In this document: piece by piece, positions 61,016 to 64,000 of the stretch
Layout of the letters: each line of letters begins with the position of its first letter
How positions within the stretch are numbered: position 1 is the stretch's first letter
Source of the DNA: Paraburkholderia susongensis
GTDB taxonomy: Bacteria > Pseudomonadota > Gammaproteobacteria > Burkholderiales > Burkholderiaceae
Assembly (NCBI RefSeq): GCF_900177725.1
Contig: NZ_FXAT01000006.1
Coordinates: forward strand, 124,001 to 188,000
DNA: 64,000 nucleotides
Reading direction: 5' to 3'
Made by a program: the position numbers and the translations under genes
Notes under the pieces: model-generated
What the model saw: the letters and a program-made list of their open reading frames with translations, nothing else
The model's database searches: none
Told to the model about the DNA's origin: nothing

Positions 61016-61693
61016 ATGCAAATCGGATTCAGAATTCTCGACCGCAAACGCGCGGTCAGCGCGGAAGTAGCCAAACGCTTTGCCAACGTGCCCGTGGCCT
61101 GCGTCAGCGATGTGATGTCGCGCATGACCGCCGGCGGCCCGACCTTGCGTCCCATGCATGCCGGTGGCGTGCTCTCCGGCCCCGCGTTCACGGTCAAGAC
61201 TCGTCCCGGCGACAACCTCATGGTGCACAAGGCGCTGACGCTGGCCCAGCCGGGTGACGTCATCGTGGTGGATGCCGGCGGCGATCTGACCAATGCGATC
61301 ATCGGCGAGCTGATGCTGTCCTACGCGATGAAGCGCGGCTTTGCCGGCATGGTCATCAACGGCGCCATCCGCGATTCGGACTGGATCAGCAAGCACGATA
61401 TGCCGGTCTATGCCGCCGGCGTGACCCACCGAGGCCCCTACAAGGACGGCCCCGGAGAGATCAACGTGACCGTGGCTTTCGGCGGCATGGTCGTCGAGCC
61501 CGGCGATCTGATCGTGGGCGATGCGGACGGCTTCGTATGCGTGCCCTACGACGATGTCGAGACGGTCTACGCCATGGCTGCGAAGAAGAGCGCAGGCGAA
61601 GCCAGAATTCTGGAGAACACCCTGTCGGGCAAGTTCGACGACAAATCGTGGATCGACGAGTCCCTGCGCCGGTTGGGCTGCGAAGGCTTGTAA
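61016..61693 (+). CDS. RraA-family protein, 4-hydroxy-4-methyl-2-oxoglutarate aldolase-like
   Basis: A 225-residue protein of the RraA/HMG-CHA aldolase family. The family core VVDAGGDLTNAIIGELMLSYAMKRGFAGMVINGAIRDSDWI contains the Arg119-Asp120 pair that in the Pseudomonas aldolase binds substrate and the divalent metal, and the GE at 97-98. It is longer than RNase E inhibitor RraA (about 160 residues), so the aldolase branch fits better. AGGAG precedes the ATG. It lies 151 bp after the aminotransferase gene. It would cleave 4-hydroxy-2-oxo acids to two pyruvates or pyruvate plus another 2-oxo acid. Confidence 0.85.
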   Translation: MQIGFRILDRKRAVSAEVAKRFANVPVACVSDVMSRMTAGGPTLRPMHAGGVLSGPAFTVKTRPGDNLMVHKALTLAQPGDVIVVDAGGDLTNAIIGELMLSYAMKRGFAGMVINGAIRDSDWISKHDMPVYAAGVTHRGPYKDGPGEINVTVAFGGMVVEPGDLIVGDADGFVCVPYDDVETVYAMAAKKSAGEARILENTLSGKFDDKSWIDESLRRLGCEGL

Positions 61694-61712
61694 CGCCAGA
61701 GACTCGTGTTCT

Positions 61713-61882
61713 GACGAGGTGGTCGCCGTCGCGCAGGACGATGTCGGGCGCGCGTCGTGCAAAAGAGCCGCGCGCGCGACGAAAGGGAGAACGCGTTCCG
61801 CGAGAAGATCCATAACGGCGCGACCACCGTGGAATTTCTGGAGCTACGGGAGACGCTTCGCAGATTCAAGCTCGACCAATAA
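61713..61882 (+). pseudogene. frameshifted C-terminal remnant of a second RraA-type gene
   Basis: After the aldolase stop, one frame reads DEVVAVAQDDVGRA from 61713. A frame change near 61755 then gives VVQKSRARDERENAFREKI and HNGATTVEFLELRETLRR up to a stop at 61880-61882. This is the typical tail of RraA/HMG-aldolase-like proteins (DxVVVVP.., then AREAKE..FR.KI..GATTVELL.LRE.L). The N-terminal two thirds are missing and there is no start codon, so it is a broken copy, possibly left by recombination between paralogues. The peptide resemblance is judged from memory of the family. Confidence 0.6.
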
Positions 61883-61904
61883 GACCAACGCGGAGTGAAA
61901 CAAC

Positions 61905-63269
61905 ATGAGAAAAGGCACCACAGTGGCCGCACCGGACGCCCTCCCCGCGTTGGCGCGACCGACACGTTATCGCTGGGTAGTTGCCACCCTCTTTTTCCTG
62001 ATTTACACGGTCGCCGCGGCGGATCGCGCGAACCTCGGTATCGCCCTGCCGTTTCTGCGCAAGGAATTCGCCATGAGCAACGCCGAAGCCGGCGCACTCG
62101 TCAGCGTGTTCCTCATCGCGTACGCGATCGCACAAATACCCTCGGCCTGGATCATCTCGCGCTTCGGCGTGCGCCGAGCGCTGCCCATTTCGATGATCCT
62201 CACCTCCATCGCGACCGGACTAACGGGCCTAGTGGGCTCGCTGTTTGCGCTAAAGCTCTGCCGCTTCGCGCTGGGTATCGCAGAGGGTCCGCTTCCGCTT
62301 GGAATCGCCGCGACGATCAATAGCTGGTTTCCCGCGAAGGAAAAAGGCACCGCCGCCGGTCTTTTCCTGTCATCGGTCAAATTTGGTCCCGTCATCACGC
62401 CAATTCTCGGTGCGGCGATCATTTCGATCTGGGGTTGGCAGCAGATCTTCATCTTTTTCGCAGTGCCTGGCATTCTCTTTTCGATCGTGTGGTATCTAAT
62501 GGTAGCGGACAAACCGTCCGATAGCCGCGCGGTCAATCAGGCAGAGCTCGACTTCATCGGCGCAGCCAGTTCGCAGGCCGGCTCGCCGGCGCGCGTCGAA
62601 CGTACCCGCGCGATGCCATGGCTCGACAAACTGACGCGCGTACGCAGTGAGAAGCCGCTGGAGTCGACGGCTGCAGTCGCAACGTCGTGGAATATCTATG
62701 GCTGCGCGCTTGGCTATTGCTGTCAGCTAGGCATTTCGAGCGTGCTGCTCGCGTGGATTCCGACCTATCTGCTCACCGTCAAGAAGTTCAGCATTGCCGG
62801 AATGGGGCTCGTCGCGGCTGCGCCATGGGTCGGTGCGGTTGTCGGCAATATTCTTGGCGGCCTGCTGTCCGACCGCGCGCTCGGCAAGCGGCGCAAGCCC
62901 GGCATGATGTTTTCCGCCGTCGCCACCGCGGTCATGATGGTTGTGCTGATCCAGTCTCCGGCCTCGCCAGTTTGGTACGGCATCCTGATTTTCATGACGG
63001 GTGTTGCGCTGAGCGTCGGCTTCTCTGCTTACATGGTCTATCCGACGTCGTTTGTATCAAAGGAGAAATATCCGCTCGCGAACGCGATCGTCAACATGGG
63101 CGGACAACTCGGTGGCGCGGCCACACCGTTCATCGCGGGCCTGTTGCTCGATCATTTCGGATGGGATTATGTGTTCGGGTTCATGTCCGCGATTTCCGCG
63201 CTCACCTTTCTTATTCTCATGACGATTAGTGAACCGCTCGAGGTCGAGTCAGTGCGGCCAGGAGGGTAG
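61905..63269 (+). CDS. MFS transporter, ACS family
   Basis: A 454-residue carrier with about twelve membrane segments. The N-terminal part (RYRWVVATLFFLIYTVAAADRANLGIALPFLRKEFAMSNAEAGALVSVFLIAYAIAQIPSAWIISRFGVRRAL) and GIAEGPLPLGIAATINSWFPAKEKGTAAGLF are typical of sugar-acid and organic-acid carriers. GGAG lies nine bases upstream of the ATG. It follows the RraA remnant by 22 bp and is followed closely by an SRPBCC gene. It may import the free keto or hydroxy acid of the same pathway. Confidence 0.9.
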   Translation: MRKGTTVAAPDALPALARPTRYRWVVATLFFLIYTVAAADRANLGIALPFLRKEFAMSNAEAGALVSVFLIAYAIAQIPSAWIISRFGVRRALPISMILTSIATGLTGLVGSLFALKLCRFALGIAEGPLPLGIAATINSWFPAKEKGTAAGLFLSSVKFGPVITPILGAAIISIWGWQQIFIFFAVPGILFSIVWYLMVADKPSDSRAVNQAELDFIGAASSQAGSPARVERTRAMPWLDKLTRVRSEKPLESTAAVATSWNIYGCALGYCCQLGISSVLLAWIPTYLLTVKKFSIAGMGLVAAAPWVGAVVGNILGGLLSDRALGKRRKPGMMFSAVATAVMMVVLIQSPASPVWYGILIFMTGVALSVGFSAYMVYPTSFVSKEKYPLANAIVNMGGQLGGAATPFIAGLLLDHFGWDYVFGFMSAISALTFLILMTISEPLEVESVRPGG

Positions 63270-63274
63270 ACACA

Positions 63275-63691
63275 ATGGATCAAACGTCTTCACGGCTCGA
63301 CTCGATGACGCTCAGCGTCACGGTCAATCGGAACTGGCGGCAGCTTTACGATGAATTCTGGCGACCCGAGGAATTCCCGCGCTGGGCGTCCGGCTTGAGT
63401 GATGCATCGCTCACGAACGTTGACGGGAAATGGCGAGCGAAAGGCCCGGAAGGGCCGATCGAAATCATCTTCAGCGGCCATAACGCCTACGGGATCATGG
63501 ACCACCGGGTCCGATTGAACGACGACCGGACAGTCTACATACCGCTGAGAGTGATCGAGAATGGCGATGGTGCCGAGGTGCTACTGACGCTGTTCAGACA
63601 GCCCGGCATGAGCGACGTCAGATTCGCTGGAGACGCGGATTGGGTCCGGCGGGATCTTGAACGCCTCAGAGAACTTGCCGAACAACCATAG
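63275..63691 (+). CDS. SRPBCC superfamily protein
   Basis: A 138-residue protein of the START/polyketide-cyclase fold, recognisable by the opening VTVNRNWRQLYDEFWRPEEFPRWASGL and the final amphipathic helix DADWVRRDLERLRELAEQ. Such proteins bind hydrophobic or organic ligands; no catalytic function can be read. AGGAGG precedes the ATG, which lies five bases after the MFS stop, so the two are co-expressed. Confidence 0.78.
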   Translation: MDQTSSRLDSMTLSVTVNRNWRQLYDEFWRPEEFPRWASGLSDASLTNVDGKWRAKGPEGPIEIIFSGHNAYGIMDHRVRLNDDRTVYIPLRVIENGDGAEVLLTLFRQPGMSDVRFAGDADWVRRDLERLRELAEQP

Positions 63692-63787
63692 CGTCCAGTG
63701 AATCGCAGTGAGCCGCTTCAGTTGAAGAGCGGCTCTCACGAGCCGCTCTGAACGTGCTTCCAGACCGGCATCGCGCAACGATTGAGG

Positions 63788-64000
63788 TCAGAGCCCGGTT
63801 CGCTGACTTGCCTCGGCATCCACCGCGCGCAGCGACTTTCCTCGTGTCTCCTTGGCCAGGCCAACGCAGACAATCGAGATCACGGCAGCAGCCACCAGGT
63901 ACAGCGCGATCGGCGTCGACGAATGATAACGTTCCAGCAAAGCAAGACTGATCAGCGGTGCCAGGGAGCCGGCCATCAAGGGCGCAACCTGGTAGCAAAG
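63788..64000 (-). CDS. MFS transporter, C-terminal fragment at the window edge
   Basis: The last 70 residues of a carrier that continues beyond the window. The frame is open to the edge and reads QVAPLMAGSLAPLISLALL, then a final membrane helix (IALYLVAAAVISIVCVGL) and the tail AKETRGKSL. This ending is characteristic of metabolite:H+ symporter (MHS) family proteins. Substrate cannot be judged from this part. Confidence 0.8.
   Translation of the reverse strand, partial: LCYQVAPLMAGSLAPLISLALLERYHSSTPIALYLVAAAVISIVCVGLAKETRGKSLRAVDAEASQRTGL

Overview
The window is a high-GC, gene-dense stretch of proteobacterial DNA. The gene types point to the Burkholderiaceae, most likely Paraburkholderia, Caballeronia or a close relative: Bug-type solute-binding proteins with TctA/TctB permeases, family III CoA-transferases, an ADP-forming-type acyl-CoA ligase family, a Burkholderia-style porin, and many IclR, LysR and GntR regulators. 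This is an inference from gene content; no rRNA or housekeeping marker lies here. I saw no tRNA, rRNA, CRISPR array, phage or intact insertion sequence. The layout looks like an accessory catabolic region made of several self-contained uptake, enzyme and regulator modules.

1-2585: an amino-compound module (the C-terminal part of an M81/MlrC peptidase, a RidA-type deaminase and a DadA-like FAD oxidoreductase). 2633-17987, mostly minus strand: a large acyl-CoA module with two enoyl-CoA hydratases, two large CoA ligases, a fumarase-superfamily lyase, a TctA/TctB/Bug tricarboxylate-type transporter, an MmgE/PrpD protein, a CaiB-type CoA-transferase, an AhpD-like protein and an IclR regulator. A second Bug gene lies in the opposite direction inside it. 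18184-27363, mostly plus strand: a LysR regulator, a thiol dioxygenase, an MHS-family symporter and a second IclR regulator. These are followed by a tightly coupled operon of a CaiB paralogue, an atypical crotonase, a two-subunit CoA-transferase and an AMP-forming ligase.

27741-36160: a sulfur module. It has a TauD-like dioxygenase, a SoxC/SoxD-like sulfite dehydrogenase pair divergent from a sulfonate-type ABC transporter with two permease genes, and an NtaA/DszA-type flavin monooxygenase. The enzymes that would release sulfite from organosulfur compounds sit beside an enzyme that would oxidise it. 36209-41190: a glucarate module (GntR, glucarate dehydratase, two MFS carriers). 41331-44373: GntR, a dicarboxylate-type symporter and a threonine-aldolase-type enzyme. 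44383-48922: a porin, then the magnesium P-type ATPase mgtA, preceded by a long structured leader with two small reading frames.

49570-53249: an AraC regulator divergent from a TonB-dependent siderophore receptor. 53452-55617: catalase-peroxidase katG with a clear terminator. 55780-63691: a LysR regulator divergent from an amino-acid ABC transporter, an aminotransferase and an RraA-type aldolase. A broken second RraA copy, an MFS carrier and an SRPBCC protein follow. The order uptake, transamination, aldol cleavage suggests catabolism of a 4-hydroxy(-4-methyl)glutamate-like amino acid. The window ends inside another MFS gene on the minus strand.

The most interesting signal is the mgtA leader. 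It encodes a 16-residue peptide with its own good ribosome binding site whose acidic/proline start and basic tail resemble enterobacterial MgtL. A 53-residue proline-rich reading frame follows, and a 13-nt element occurs once after each of these small frames, the second copy forming part of a strong hairpin before mgtA. Matching 17-bp palindromes around an IclR gene and clean GntR palindromes provide testable regulatory circuits.
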